Assembly: GCF_018691265.1 (NCBI RefSeq)
Contig: NW_024881330.1
Span: 19,488,886 to 19,552,885 of the forward strand
DNA: 64,000 nt
Origin: Tyto alba
Taxonomy: Eukaryota; Chordata; Aves; Strigiformes; Tytonidae
Direction of reading: 5' to 3'
Shown one piece after another: positions 13,255 to 25,620 of the stretch; the stretch's first letter is position 1, and the number at the start of each line of letters is the position of its first letter. The notes under the pieces were generated by a model. It worked only from the letters and a program-made list of their open reading frames with translations. It searched no databases and was not told the origin of the DNA. The position numbers were made by a program, and so were the translations under genes.

Positions 13255-13460
13255 TAATTAAACAAAAATTAGTGAAGTGACCCCACAACTAATTAAGCTG
13301 TGGAACACTATTCTACAGAAGGTGGTGGACTTTGAGAGTGTAGAGATGGCTGCAGAAAACAACTGGGCAAATTCACGGATCACAATCCAGCTAGACCTAT
13401 AAGATACGATGACTTCACCTCTGCTGTGGAAAGCCCTTGACCTACAAATTGCCACAGTCT
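13255..13460 (+). mobile_element. Possible very old CR1/L3-type LINE remnant
   Basis: The wording around 'ctgtggaacactattctaca' and 'gaaggtggtggact' resembles the 3' coding end of old CR1/L3 elements, which read like '...tggaac...ccacaggaggtggtgga...'. The match is weak and flanked by unrelated sequence. Confidence 0.3.
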
Positions 13461-14929
13461 GAGAAAATATTTTGCAAACTTATCACTGCATGGATAACCC
13501 TGCCCTTCTATTCTTTCTCATGCACCCAGTACTGGCCAGTGGCAGGCAGGACACTGTCACACAGCCCTTTAGCCTGAGCTCCTATGGCCTCTCTCAGGTT
13601 TTCATTAGCTTAAGTGTTTGCATTATAATAAATAGAAATTTGAAAATGAAAGGGAAAGATTTGATTTACCCCCAAAATTTCCAAGGAACATTTGACACTA
13701 CAGCATCACTTTTATGCCTGTTTTATTTTGAAGGCCTTCAGTATGATATTCTAGCTTATAAATTTTTCCCTTATATTCCAAAAATATATTTGACTTCAGA
13801 ATTATTTACTGCACTTCTCATATAGGATAAATACCTGCCAGAAGAAATTGCTTCTAAAGACAGGTGTTTTTCTGGTTTTGATATAGACCAAGAGTTTCTA
13901 TTAATTCCACAGAAAATTCTTTAGAGTTGAAATAATATTAGCTGACCATAGTTAAGAATTATTCAGTCTTTTCAAATATTGCTGTATATTTACTACCTAA
14001 CACCAAAACCAATTTTCTTTCTTTTAAGGGGTAAAATCAAATGTATCATCAAATAGCTTCATTAAATTTATTTTGATTAATTTATTTTAAAAAACACACA
14101 TACACACTTTATTCTTAAATACTTTCATTATATATAGAGATGCATACAAATATATATAGGTTTATGGTATTTGTTCTCATTTTTGAGATGCCCACTTTCT
14201 GAAAAAAATATATCAGACATTATGTTTTAAAATGTAGTGAGATGAATATACATATTAAACTGTCACATGTTTTAATGGTAATACACACTTCAGCCAACAC
14301 ATAAGTGAAAATTTACTCTAAAAGGACTACCAGATAACAGATTTTAATAGCAAGGCAAAGTTATTACTCTCATACAAGTGAAAAAAAAAAAAAATTATGC
14401 AACTAGCAAGGGACATTTGGAGTAATTCAATAACAAGAGAAAAACCCAAACTGCTAGTGTACCACTCACTGGGTATGAACAAATGATGCTGCCAACTTTC
14501 ATTTCACTGAAAAGATAACTTGCCAATCAAGTGGTTACCACAGGTGACAACTGTGAAAGATCTCAGACTTGAAAAGGCATGCAAGAGGTTAAGAAGACTG
14601 AAGCTGCATCCCAAGGAGTAGATCAAACATGCCAGGAACCAGTCCCTGGCACAAAGGCTGACTGGCACAGACACAGCCCTGTTGCTAAACTCCCAGGCAG
14701 CAACAATCCTTGCTGCAGTCTGAAGGGCAACCGGGCTCAAGAGCCTAGAGAGGTAGATTTTATTCTGGTAATATCCACTGATGTTCAACTGGGAGCCAGC
14801 CACAGTGCTGGCCTCACCTCAGTTCCCCCCCAGTCCTAACCAAAAAGATGATTTTTGTACAAACTATCTGTGAGCAGCCAGAGGCACAGGAGATGACTAA
14901 CAGCCAATGTGGATTAGTTAAGAATAAAT
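13461..14929. other. Intergenic, no gene seen
   Basis: AT-rich, with a 14-base A run at 14,381-14,394. The stretch at 14,500-14,840 is less AT-rich and open on both strands. It may be the diverged upstream part of the LINE that follows, but I could not match it. Confidence 0.45.
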
Positions 14930-16010
14930 TATGTCAAGGCAATGTAAATTCTTTTGTGACAGGGTGACAAGCCTGTGGATAAAAGAGAAATAGCTGAAGT
15001 CATATATTTTTATTTTAGTACTTCTTCTGACACTGTACTAAGAGTACATTCTCAAAGCAAACTAGGGACATGATAGAGATTAAAATATCATTAACTGGGT
15101 GAGAAACCAGTTACAAAATCATATAAGGAGGACAGTTATCAATGGTTCACTGTAAAAATTGCAGCATATATTTCAGTAGAATCCTCAAGGATCTGCCTTG
15201 GGTCTGTCAAGCCTTTCCATTAATAGCCTGCATGATGAAATAAGGAGTATATGATTAATGTGCAGACAACTCCAAGCTGAATGGGACTGTCAATGCTTTA
15301 AAGAATGTTTAGAATTCAAAATCATCCTAACAAATTATATCATCTTAGTATAATAGGATGACTTTCTAAAAAGGATAAATGAAAATTAATGAAGGAATAA
15401 TGAGCTGAACAGAGTGAGGTAGAACTTGTAAGGTAGAAGTTCTGCAGTAAAGGATCAGGACTGATGTGAAACACAAGCTAACTCCAGTGTCGTATTAACA
15501 GAAAAAAAAAAAAAAAAAAAAAAAAAAACAAAACCAAACAAACAAACAAAAAACCACACATCATGGATTCTGTAGACACAAAGCGTGAAATACTTCTTCA
15601 TCTTGCAAGGGCCCAACTGAAATAGCGTGTCCCGGTTTGGATGCCACTTGGAGCTGCTATAGGTGTGATGGGGACTACAAATCCAGACATTAAAACGAGT
15701 TTACACAGAACATGAGTGTTAGGCATACATAAGAGATAATCAGAGGCCCATATTCAAGTGCATATAAAGTTGCTACGAAGACAAAAAGGGCTCTCTGTTC
15801 TTCATGGCTGAGGTGGACAGGACAAGAAGTAATGAATATAACACTTGAGCACAGAAAGTTCACACCAAACACCTAGTAAAGATAATTAAGAGAAGGACTA
15901 GTTTAATTTGGAAGACTTTGGAAATCATCGCTGGAGACTTCTAAGAGTGAGTTAGACATGTATCCACCAGAAACAACATAGCTGTAGTTGCAACCCTTAT
16001 TATTAGAATA
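14930..16010 (+). mobile_element. Old CR1-type LINE, RT region to 3' part, sense
   Basis: The sequence follows the ORF2 reading of reptile/bird CR1 elements in the right order. First comes 'gtgacaagcctgtggataaa', then a decayed 'tttagtaaggcttttgaca'-like stretch, 'gttatcaatggttcactgt', 'ggatctgccttgggtc', and 'gacaactccaagctgaatgg' (the degenerate xADD motif region). Next is a 'ctgaaatagcgtgtcc' block, and finally 'ggacaagaagtaatg' with the downstream arm near 15,980. It carries many substitutions and stops and is clearly much older than the other CR1 copies here. An A27 tract with a CAAA-rich tail (15,502-15,552) interrupts it. Confidence 0.75.
15502..15552 (+). repeat. A27 tract with (CAAA)n-like tail
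   Basis: Twenty-seven A residues at 15,502-15,528 are followed by A-rich CAAA/CCAAA repeats. The tract sits inside the older LINE. It may be the tail of a later insertion or an expanded simple repeat. No body of a retroposed gene is visible on its 5' side. Confidence 0.8.
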
Positions 16011-17356
16011 ATTTCATTAACTATTTACAGAGAACAATATTATTTGTTATTTGTCAGAGTAGAAAACCAAACCACACACATTGACATTAGGAAGGAACCT
16101 GATTTATTATGTGCAATGACAGAAAGTCTGAGCATCTCCAGATAAGCACATGCCTGTGCCTTTACACAACCCCAGGGATTACACAGGCACATCACTGCCT
16201 GGAAAATCACAGCTCCTCTCACGCTTCTCCAACAACCCTATTAGAAGCAACAGGGTAAGATGCCATCTGCACCACTTAGAATATTTCAAATGCATTTATA
16301 ATCATTACAAAGACAATGATATTTGCCAAGATCTAGAACCTGCAAGAGGATGATAAAAAAGTCCGGTTATTAGAAATATTAAATCAATAAAAGCAGAAAT
16401 AAGTGATCATTAAGAAAAGTCAGAAAAGACATCACATCATCTAAGAACTGTGAAAAAGCCAGGGAGTATGAACAGCATTTGTGACACATTGCAATACAAA
16501 TCCAGTAAGAGATGCAATTACTTTTTCTATGTCTACAGAGCATGACATTCTAATTGGAAAAGTAAGAAATAACACCACCTCTTCTGATGCTATTAATAGC
16601 CTGTCATTGAAAGCGGACCTTGTCAGTGGATGTTTCCACCCTATAAAACAAAAAAACCCTCTTGCTTCTAAAATCTCTACATGTTCTTATCTTAGATTAA
16701 AACAAACTTCAGATTTCTGATCTAATGTTTCTGAAACATTGAAGTAGACAGAAGATGGAATTTTACCAACCTGCATGACATTTTTCACATGATAGAAAAA
16801 ATGCAGATACCTCGCAAAACCAAATGAGAAATCTCTCATGGCATGAATTTGGACAAGCACATATAACCAGATTAAGAAAAGAGGAGTTGCTGGTATCACC
16901 AGTAAAGCTATAGAACTAGAAAAGATCATTTTCATGTAATGGTTTCTGTATTTTCAGTTCTTACTGTTGGCTCATATTTTAATAATCCTAAACCTAAAAG
17001 ATGCTGCAGCATGAAACATGCCTCTCGATGACTTATAATTTGTTGTGCCCTTTAATTATAAACCCATACAATTTATGGAAGATGGTACCAGCTTCAATCT
17101 GTAAAGCAAGAAAGAAATCTCTGCCCTCTTCAAGAACTGTATGTCATTAACAAATTCAATATACTGCCTTGTAAGTCACAGGGAGCTGGCAAATAAAAGC
17201 ACTGTTAAAAATGTGTATTTCAGTGAAGTCATTAAAATGCTTAGATCATTTTATGGTTCATGCCAAAGTACCCGTAAAAGCTAATGTGATTTTAAAAGTT
17301 AGATGAGGTCATGGAAGAAACTGTAGTTTAAACTAACTTTAGAAAGCAAATGAAAC

Positions 17357-17386
17357 AAAAAAAAAAAAAAAACAAAAACAAAACAC

Positions 17387-17411
<25 letters not shown>
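17357..17411 (+). repeat. A-rich simple repeat
   Basis: Two long A runs are separated by CAAAAA/CAAAACAC units. The run is unaccompanied by any recognisable gene body. Confidence 0.85.
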
Positions 17412-17419
<8 letters not shown>

Positions 17420-18632
17420 AGTTATTTTCAGTTCTCTCTTACAGCTTGAAAATAGGACCAGTGAGAAAATAATAAAACATTATTGATAAGACAGGACTAC
17501 AGGCCTGAAGTTCGCATTGCAGTTTTTGCTAACAATTTCAATACTTGATTCACTTTCAAAACTGGAACTTCGCCTTACATTCTTCAGATATATACTTATG
17601 ATTTACTCTGTGCCACAACAATGAGAAATGGTACAGTATTTAGGTGAAGATAAATAAGGAAACCCTGAAAATGTACTGAATTATTTGCTAGATCATGTAA
17701 AAAATTACTCAAATTCAGGAACTTTTGGTGGAACTAGTCTGGGTGGGGTTAGTGACATGGATATTTTTGACTGATGAGAGACTGTGAAAAACAAGTTTAG
17801 TGAGGTAAAATGCATTCCAATACATGCTATTTGGGTCTACAAATAAACCAATACATAGATTTTGAAAAGTATAAAAACCTTGAGATATTTGTATTCATGT
17901 TGAAGCACTGCTAAAACTGAGTGTGAAGATTCTCCGCTGGTAAAAACAAAGAGATCCTTAAAGAAGAAGAACTCAGCTCTGAAATCAAAACTACTGTCAG
18001 TGTGTTCTGACAAACTATAAAGATTAAGTCCCCCCTCATTATCAAGTTCTGTATTCTCCAGTCATGTCCAGTTTCATCTGCTGCAGTGGAGAAGGGAGCT
18101 TCTCAACAGGGGTTGAGGTCAAGTTACAGACACAGTGTTTGAAAAGGCACAGGGGTATCTGATGAGAAATTGCATCAAGGGCCCTGAGCCAGGAGTATGT
18201 GATCTTATACCAGTTGACAGCCTATTTTTTCTTAGACAAGAATACAAAATTTATTATCTTTTGGCAAGAGTACATCAGAAGTTGTTGTTTTTGACACATG
18301 TATCCCTCACCTGACTTTTTAAGTAAATATAACCTCACCACTTCAGCATCACCCACAGAAATCCATTTATAGAGTTACAAATATTATAATGTACTAGGCA
18401 TGATCTAAATATTAACCACATTTTTTCTGCTTTGTTGCAAATAACAGATGCATTACACCATAGCTTTTCTAAATTAAAAGTAGAAAAAAAGTCTGTATGC
18501 ATATAGGATCAGAGGAGCCAACCAGTGTTTAAACTGCAGTGAAAATTAAATTTTGAAATAACAACAGGGTTTCTAAATATTCCTAAATAGGATTAGGAAG
18601 CATATATTATATTCATATCCATTTTTCTGTAT

Positions 18633-18657
18633 AAAAAAAAAAAAAAAAAAAAAAAAA
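18633..18657 (+). repeat. Poly(A) tract, 25 A
   Basis: An uninterrupted run of 25 A. No retroposed coding sequence is evident upstream. Confidence 0.85.
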
Positions 18658-19760
18658 GGTCTCTAAAATCTCTGTCTGTATTGGATATTTGTATAAACAG
18701 ATTACGGTCAATAATTTTTTGGCCAGATGATTGCTAGCCTTCTTCATGGATGTACGATTTAAAAACCAATGGTGACAGCAATATGCAAGTCCTTTCTTTC
18801 TATCTGGTGTTACTTTTATGGTGAAACTAATATAATTGTTTGGCACAGCTCATGGTATTTGCTTATAATAGGTTTCAGCAGGCTATATTTCTTTTTGTCA
18901 CAAGTTCTCTCTTGAATCTTGGCTTGAAGTATGTTTCTTTTAACTCTACTGATACCATAAAAAATAACACCGAGTGTTATTTGAGTATTGTTTATGAAGA
19001 TTTTATTTTTAAGTTATCTTCCAGCAGTGATATAATTTTAATACTGGATTGAGGCCAGATCCTGCTGAATTGCCAGTATATAACTGCTGATGAACTGAAC
19101 AGCAGTCCCTCTTGCATCAGGCTCACACATTTGTGAGATCATGTGTTGATGTGAGCTAAATTTGTATTCCATGAAGATTAAAGACTAATGCTTCCAATGG
19201 GTTTAGTAGGTGCTCTTGACTGCTGTGATCTCAATTCAAGCTCACATTAAACTGTAATGGTAGTCTCTCACACTAACTTATAAAATATATATCTTAAATA
19301 TATCCAGGAAAATTATAAAAAATTAAGAGGTATATAGAATAATAAAGGGAATCTACCATTTACTATACTTAAATGCATAATGCATTCAATACACTTTCAT
19401 AAAGGAAAAATGAACAATTTTGAAAGTAAGAGGTTAAATTTGCATTGATTACCCCCCAAATCAGTTAGAAGGCCCACTGATCATTTGACATCTGCATTAA
19501 TATAGCAAAGTACAAGGAAATCAGGAAAACAAATGTGCATAATAGGTAATTTTTAATAACAGATGTTTTTACTAATGAGAATTTTGAATCTTCTGAAATT
19601 CATATCACCAGTGGGTGCACAATAATTATATTCATTTCAGATACTCTTAGTATCTAGAATTCCTCAGTAGATGATTTCCAAAGCTCAGCCTTTACTTCAG
19701 GTAGGAACTGCAGGGCAGGATGTAACCTTTCAGCTACGCTGCGAATTATGGATATACAAG

Positions 19761-19812
19761 GACTATGGGATTGAATCATATTTCAGAAATATTTGGGCCC
19801 AATCCCATAGTC
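19761..19812. repeat. 13-bp perfect inverted repeat
   Basis: Arms at 19,761-19,773 and 19,800-19,812 are perfectly complementary (gactatgggattg / caatcccatagtc) with a 26-nt spacer. The pairing extends a few bases outward past a G-T mismatch. Confidence 0.75.
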
Positions 19813-22800
19813 TTTCCTGAACAGAAGCTTGCTCAGCACCTGCTCTGTGCTGCAGCAGGGATGCTGAAATCCCTGTGTGCCAGGCGGCACTGTACCCAGG
19901 GCACATCCCATAGGGAACGGGATATGGAACCAGGTCCGACAGGCTTCCTCCCCGCCCCCTGCACTTACACAGATCCCTATCCTGCCAGTGTCCCACAGTC
20001 TTACAAGGCAGCTTTCTTTTTAGCTAGTGAATGCAAAAGGCAGCCAGTTCCCAGTTCCCACTGCCATTTTTAATACAGCGTGGCTAGGGGTAAATGCAAG
20101 GCGACCCTGTCCTGCGGCATCCCTGCTCCCCCCACACTCAAATTCGAGAAGGCATTTGGTGCAATTAGCGGTTAAACTGAGTCAAGGGACTGGGTGTCAG
20201 ACATGTGCAGCTGTGGATTGCTGGCTGGGCACCTCCAGCAAGTTTGGAACAACACGGCATGAGCCAACACATATCTCAGCAGGAGTTTTGCCATTGTTCT
20301 GGGCTACAGCCGAAGGGCCTTGTCCAGAGAGAAGGGCAATGTCTGCAAAACACAGCTGAGTCTGAACAAAAAGGTAAGGGAGGTTGATGTAATTTTTCAG
20401 TTACCCATAATGTAAATTCATGGCTCAAACCGGAACCATTTCTTTCAGCTAAATAACCAGACTATAAGTCAACAGCATATTTGACATGGTCTACAATTCA
20501 GGATCAGTAGAAAATATTTTCATCTTGTCTGCTTTTAGAAAAAAAATGGAATAAAATTATAAACTTACAGTATAAATAAAATTATCAATTTAGATGCTAA
20601 ATGAAGATTTAAAATCTCATTTTCTCTTCTTGACATTTCTAAACAACATTAAGGTTCTCCAGCAGCACTACAAACACACATCTTTTCCTGGAAGTGGAGC
20701 ACTCTATTTCTGCCCTTTGCATATTCAGTGTTCTCAGAAACTTCACAAACCTTTTTATCAGAGCAGTGTTGCTGTTATTTACTGACAGTTGTGGAAAATC
20801 TGATACTACCATTTTCTGAAAGTAGATGCCTAGATAAAAAAAGTGACATTTGTCTTTTAATTGTCCCAGATAGCACAATTATCTTACTGAAAGGGAATGA
20901 GATGATGGTAACAGTACAACTCATTCACATGGGGAATGTTATCAAGCAGAAATGTAACTCTCAGGAACCACACATACGAACCATAAACACACTTCTCCAA
21001 AATCCTTGTGCCAGTGATTTAAAAGCCATCAAGGACTCCACAATCTGCTTGATTACTTGAAGAATTTAGAGCCCAGCTGGCATCCTGACAATCTTTCTGA
21101 TGTTGAAGGCATTAAAATTTATCATTTACTCCTATTAATATTATCATATATTATTTATATGGAGTGGCATTTCAAGGCCCTGTTCAAGACCACATTGCAA
21201 TAGATACTGAAAAAATAGATCAAAAGGCCATGTCCGTGTTCATAGTTCAGGCTTTAAACCTTCCTGGAGAGTGCCTATGTGGAGGGCACTGCTGGATACG
21301 TGTCGTGACAAGAACATCAATAAAAGCAAAAAGGAGAAAGGTCAGGAGGATGAGTGTTAAGTATGATATGATCCTTGCTTTTTATATATTGATACTGTGA
21401 AGCTGATAGAAGCAAGACCAGGCTCGGAAAGATAAGACCAAAATATAAACACTACATCATCAGTTAAAAAAATAAAAAACACGTTTCTGGATCCTTTTTG
21501 GTGCTATTCATATTTTCATGAACTAATTTATACATGAATTTCTACTTGTTTGACACAGGACATCAGTACTGAACAAACCCATGTATATACCAAATTCTAT
21601 TATTTGAGAAAATCCAGAGGGACTAATACAGTATTTAATAAGATAATTAAGAAAAATGACTTTTTAAGATTCTTACTTTTAAAGTCTACTTTTGAAGGGA
21701 AAGTATTGATTGTATTTTTGTCATTTAAAAGGACACAAGGTAAAAAGCTTCTGCTTTGACTATTCTTCATTACTGTTACTTGTGAAATATTGTTAAAATT
21801 AAATTCAGTTATCCTAAACTCAAATTAAAATGCTCTGCTAACACAGTTTCTGCTCTTCCCTTAAGCTGAACAGCTACCAATGTGGGCAATTGTATACCAT
21901 TTATGCTGGTTTTCTTATTTCAGTGGCAGTTCAGATGGATTTGTGCTTCATATAGTGAGTATGGGAAATCATATTATTTTGGCCAGTACTGCCTTGGATC
22001 ACATCTGCACCCTGGATATCTTTTCCCTGTTACCTTGTGTCTGGCCTCCAGGGACTCAGCACTGATTGTCACCTCCTATATTACATCTCGCTTGGCTACC
22101 ACGCAGGCAGCACTTTCAGGGTCACACAGTGGAGCCTGTGGGGACATTCTAGACCTCAACTCCTTCTCCACCATGATGGTCTCTCATTTTGCCTTTTGCT
22201 CCTGTGCAAGTGTTCCCACAAATTGATTAAATTTGTTCTAGTTCTAATCATTACATTTTGCCAGAAGCATGTGGTATGAGGGAAGGCATTACTTTGATTC
22301 AGAGGGAGAGCTCATAAGAAACATGTTAGATTCCAGGTCAGTGAGAGCTTATCCTCTTAACCGTATTAAATGTCATCAAGCAATTTCAAGCTCACCTAAG
22401 GACCTCTGCAGGAGTGTGTTTCAATTCCTGTGAAACCTTCTGATATATGGGTATCACTGAAACCTTTGTCTTTCCCACACTGAAGAGCATTTGAAGGCAG
22501 ACTCCTCTCTACCTACAGGGTAAGCACAGAATAAAAGTAGCTCAGAAATAAATCTTTTGCTCCTCAGAACAGAGAGACCAAACTAGGTGTGCAAGATAAA
22601 TGAGCAGACACTTCTCAGACACCCATTCTGAGGTCATAAAACTCCTTTCACCAGTGCTGTATTCATCAAGAGACACTTATCTCCAGATAAAACTAAAATC
22701 ATCAAGTATGCCTCTCCAAGTGGCACTTCAGTCCAGATTCCCAACTGAATGCTTTTTCTATCCACTCTGTGCTGCAAGTGCTATATGCTATATAAACATA

Positions 22801-24852
22801 CATAAAGTACTGAGGAAAATAAGGCATGATATTTAAACTATTTTCTTGATAACCCCAAGAGATGCAGCATTCAGAAATAATTAACCACGAAATACCACTA
22901 CTCCTTACTTTCACTCTCATTCTGACTTACTATGAAAAATATCTCTGTCAGATCCACCATACCTGTATCATCCAGTTTAAACAGTGATCGGCTGATATCC
23001 ACTGAGCCAAGATAAAAGCAGAGAACACTTGTTCCAAAGCAAAAAAGCTTTCTAAACTAGGTAGGAGTCATTATGTACATGTCCATCTCAGAACAATCTA
23101 TCTCCCTTGAGCATTCATATTTCAGCAATACCACACCAAACCCTGAAAAGATTTGGGTTATTGATTATACCAGGGCTCATCTAGAAGAAAGAGCTGCACA
23201 CCATCATCTTTTTCAGGACCTCACCACAACCACATCCCAAGATCTACTGCAAATCTGTATAGAGTTTACATTATATTTAAAAAGCCATATGGTACAGTAG
23301 GCTACAGTTATTCAGCACAGAAGGTTTAATTTCAGGAGTCATAACAAGGCTGTTCCTCAACTTTGACAGTGGATCAAGCAATCATCTTCTCAGAGATTAT
23401 CAAATCACCTGTCCTGATATATACAACCATGTTATGAATTGGGTAAATAGGTCCTATGTAGCAATACCAGATTTTGTTCTACTAGAGCTCAGGGACAAAT
23501 GTAGTCTAAAACACATAGGACATTTCTGTGTCACTTAGACTGCACATTTACAAAATAACAGCCTTTGATGGGAGTGCCTGTTATGTTAAGACAGTTTCGT
23601 AATTATTCCTAGGTAGATTATTTAATGTGTTTACACTGTATTTTAAAAGCAGATCCAGACCGCACTTTAACCCAAATTTCCCATATTTCCGAAACTGTTT
23701 GGATGCAGAGCTGAGTCATGAGTTTTGGCAGAGCGCTGGGACCCCTGAGGAGGGAAGCTTAAACCCAGGCAGACACTGGCCACAGGTCCTTCCTTGCACC
23801 TCCATCGCCAGTGTGGACACAGGCAAGGATGTGTCTGCTTGCAATGACTCTGCCTCATATTTTCCCGCAGTAACTTCAGATACCTGAAGTCAGACAAGTC
23901 AACCCAAGTCCTTTCTACATATATAGGCTGCCACACAGACATCTGAAGTTGTGTAGTGCTTTAGGATGCTTTCTGGCTTGCATTTCTCTGAGTAGTACTG
24001 ACAGAGATCTGCCTATTACAAACCGATCACACAATTCTTATCAGAAGTCAGATTAAATAAATATCTTGCAGAAAATAACATCTCCCTTGAACTCTTACCC
24101 ACTAGAACTGAACACATTGTTCCAGCAGACGTCTTATGCTGTGTACACAGGCAAGATCACTCCCCTATTTCAGCTAAATATTCCAATTCTTCGGCACTAG
24201 TTCTCTTAACCACAGCCACAGTCTAAGAGCTCACACTGAGACATTCACTACGATGGGTTCAAACTATTTTTCTCATAATTGCTTTCCAAAACAGTTTCCC
24301 GTCCTGTTGGCAGACCTTTATGATTTGTCCCAGATGTTTTTCTTTGAATTTGGCTGTGGTTTTTTTGAATGTTACTATTCACTCTATCTAATGAGTCTTT
24401 TTTACAAGATATACTTCTTAAAAAGACATCCTGATGGCTATTAGTTATATATTTAACCCCTGATTTGTGTTGCCAGAGTCACAAATTAATTATTCTCTTA
24501 TTTTGCCCAAGACCAACATGAAGCAATGCTTCCCTTTTTCTCTTTTCTCTATATTATAATGATATTCATAGTCTTCTTATTTTTCTCTCATTTTCCAGTA
24601 TTTCTTGAAGATGATGAGAGAATTTTTCAGGTAATTCTCTGAAGACTTCTAATGTAAAATATTGCTATGAAAATGGTTAGCTCCAGCCGGTGTTCTTTTC
24701 AGCATTTGTGAAATGTTTGAGTGAGATCTGCTGATACGTTATACAAACCATCCAAATGGAAAGACAGGATCAACACATTTGATAAGCAAACTAGAACATG
24801 TTATTCTGCTTCAGGAATTGAAATTCATTTAACTAAGACCAGTCAGAATGGA

Positions 24853-25620
24853 GATCATAGAATCATAAAACGGTTGGAAGGGACCTTTAAAGATCATCTA
24901 GTTCCAACCCCCTGCCATGGGCAGAGACAACTTCCACTAGACCAGGTTGCTCAAAGCCCCATCCAACCTGGCCTTGAACCCTTCCAGGGAGGGGGCAGCC
25001 ACAGCTTCTCTGGGCACCCTGTGCCAGTGTCTCATCACCCTCATCAGAAAAAAAAAATCTTCCTTGTGTCCAATCTAAATCTACCCTCTTGCAGTTTAAA
25101 ACTGTGCCCCTTGTCCTGTCATTACAGGCCTTGGTAAAAAGTCTCTCTCCATTTTTCTTATTAGCCCCCTCTACATATTGAAAGGCTCCAATAAGGTCTC
25201 CCTCTCCAGGCTGAACACCCCCAACTCTCTCAGCCTGTCCTCACAGGGGAGGTGCTCCAGCCCCCGATCATCTTCATGGCCTCCCCTGGTCCTGCTCGAG
25301 CAGGTCCATGTCTTTCCTGTGCTGGGGACCCCAGAGCTGGACGCAGCACTGAAGGGGGTTCTCACCAGAGAGAAGCAGAGGGGGGGAATCCCCTCCCTCG
25401 ACCTGGTGGCCACATTTCTCCTTGATGCAGCCCAGGATATGGTTGGCTTTCTGGGCTGCAAGAGCACATTGCTGGGTCATGTCCAGTTTTTCATTTTCCA
25501 GTATGCCCAAGTCTTTCTCCACAGGGCTGTTCTCAATCCATTCATCCATCCTCTGGTCTGTATTGATACTGGTAATTGCCCTGACCCAGGTGCAGGCCTT
25601 TGCACTTGGATTTTAGTTCT
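24853..25620 (-). mobile_element. CR1 LINE fragment, RT C-terminus to 3' end, antisense
   Basis: The 3' terminal repeat (antisense 'gatcatagaatcataaaac') is at 24,853. The minus strand then reads upward through the CR1 3' UTR into decayed ORF2. Peptide blocks [38 protein letters not shown] and [18 protein letters not shown] match the conserved CR1 ORF2 end. The frame is broken in places. Similarity ends near 25,620, the 5' truncation point. This is the best preserved CR1 copy in the window, so it is probably younger than the 14.9-kb one. Confidence 0.93.

Larger units (their letters stand above)
16011..24852. other. Intergenic, no gene seen
   Basis: Almost 9 kb without a recognisable exon or RNA gene. 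Low-complexity tracts include an A/CA-rich run at 17,357-17,411 and 25 A at 18,633-18,657. Less AT-rich islands occur at 19,680-20,380 and 21,880-22,260, with open frames of chance length that match no family I know. A 13-bp inverted repeat is listed separately. Confidence 0.5.
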
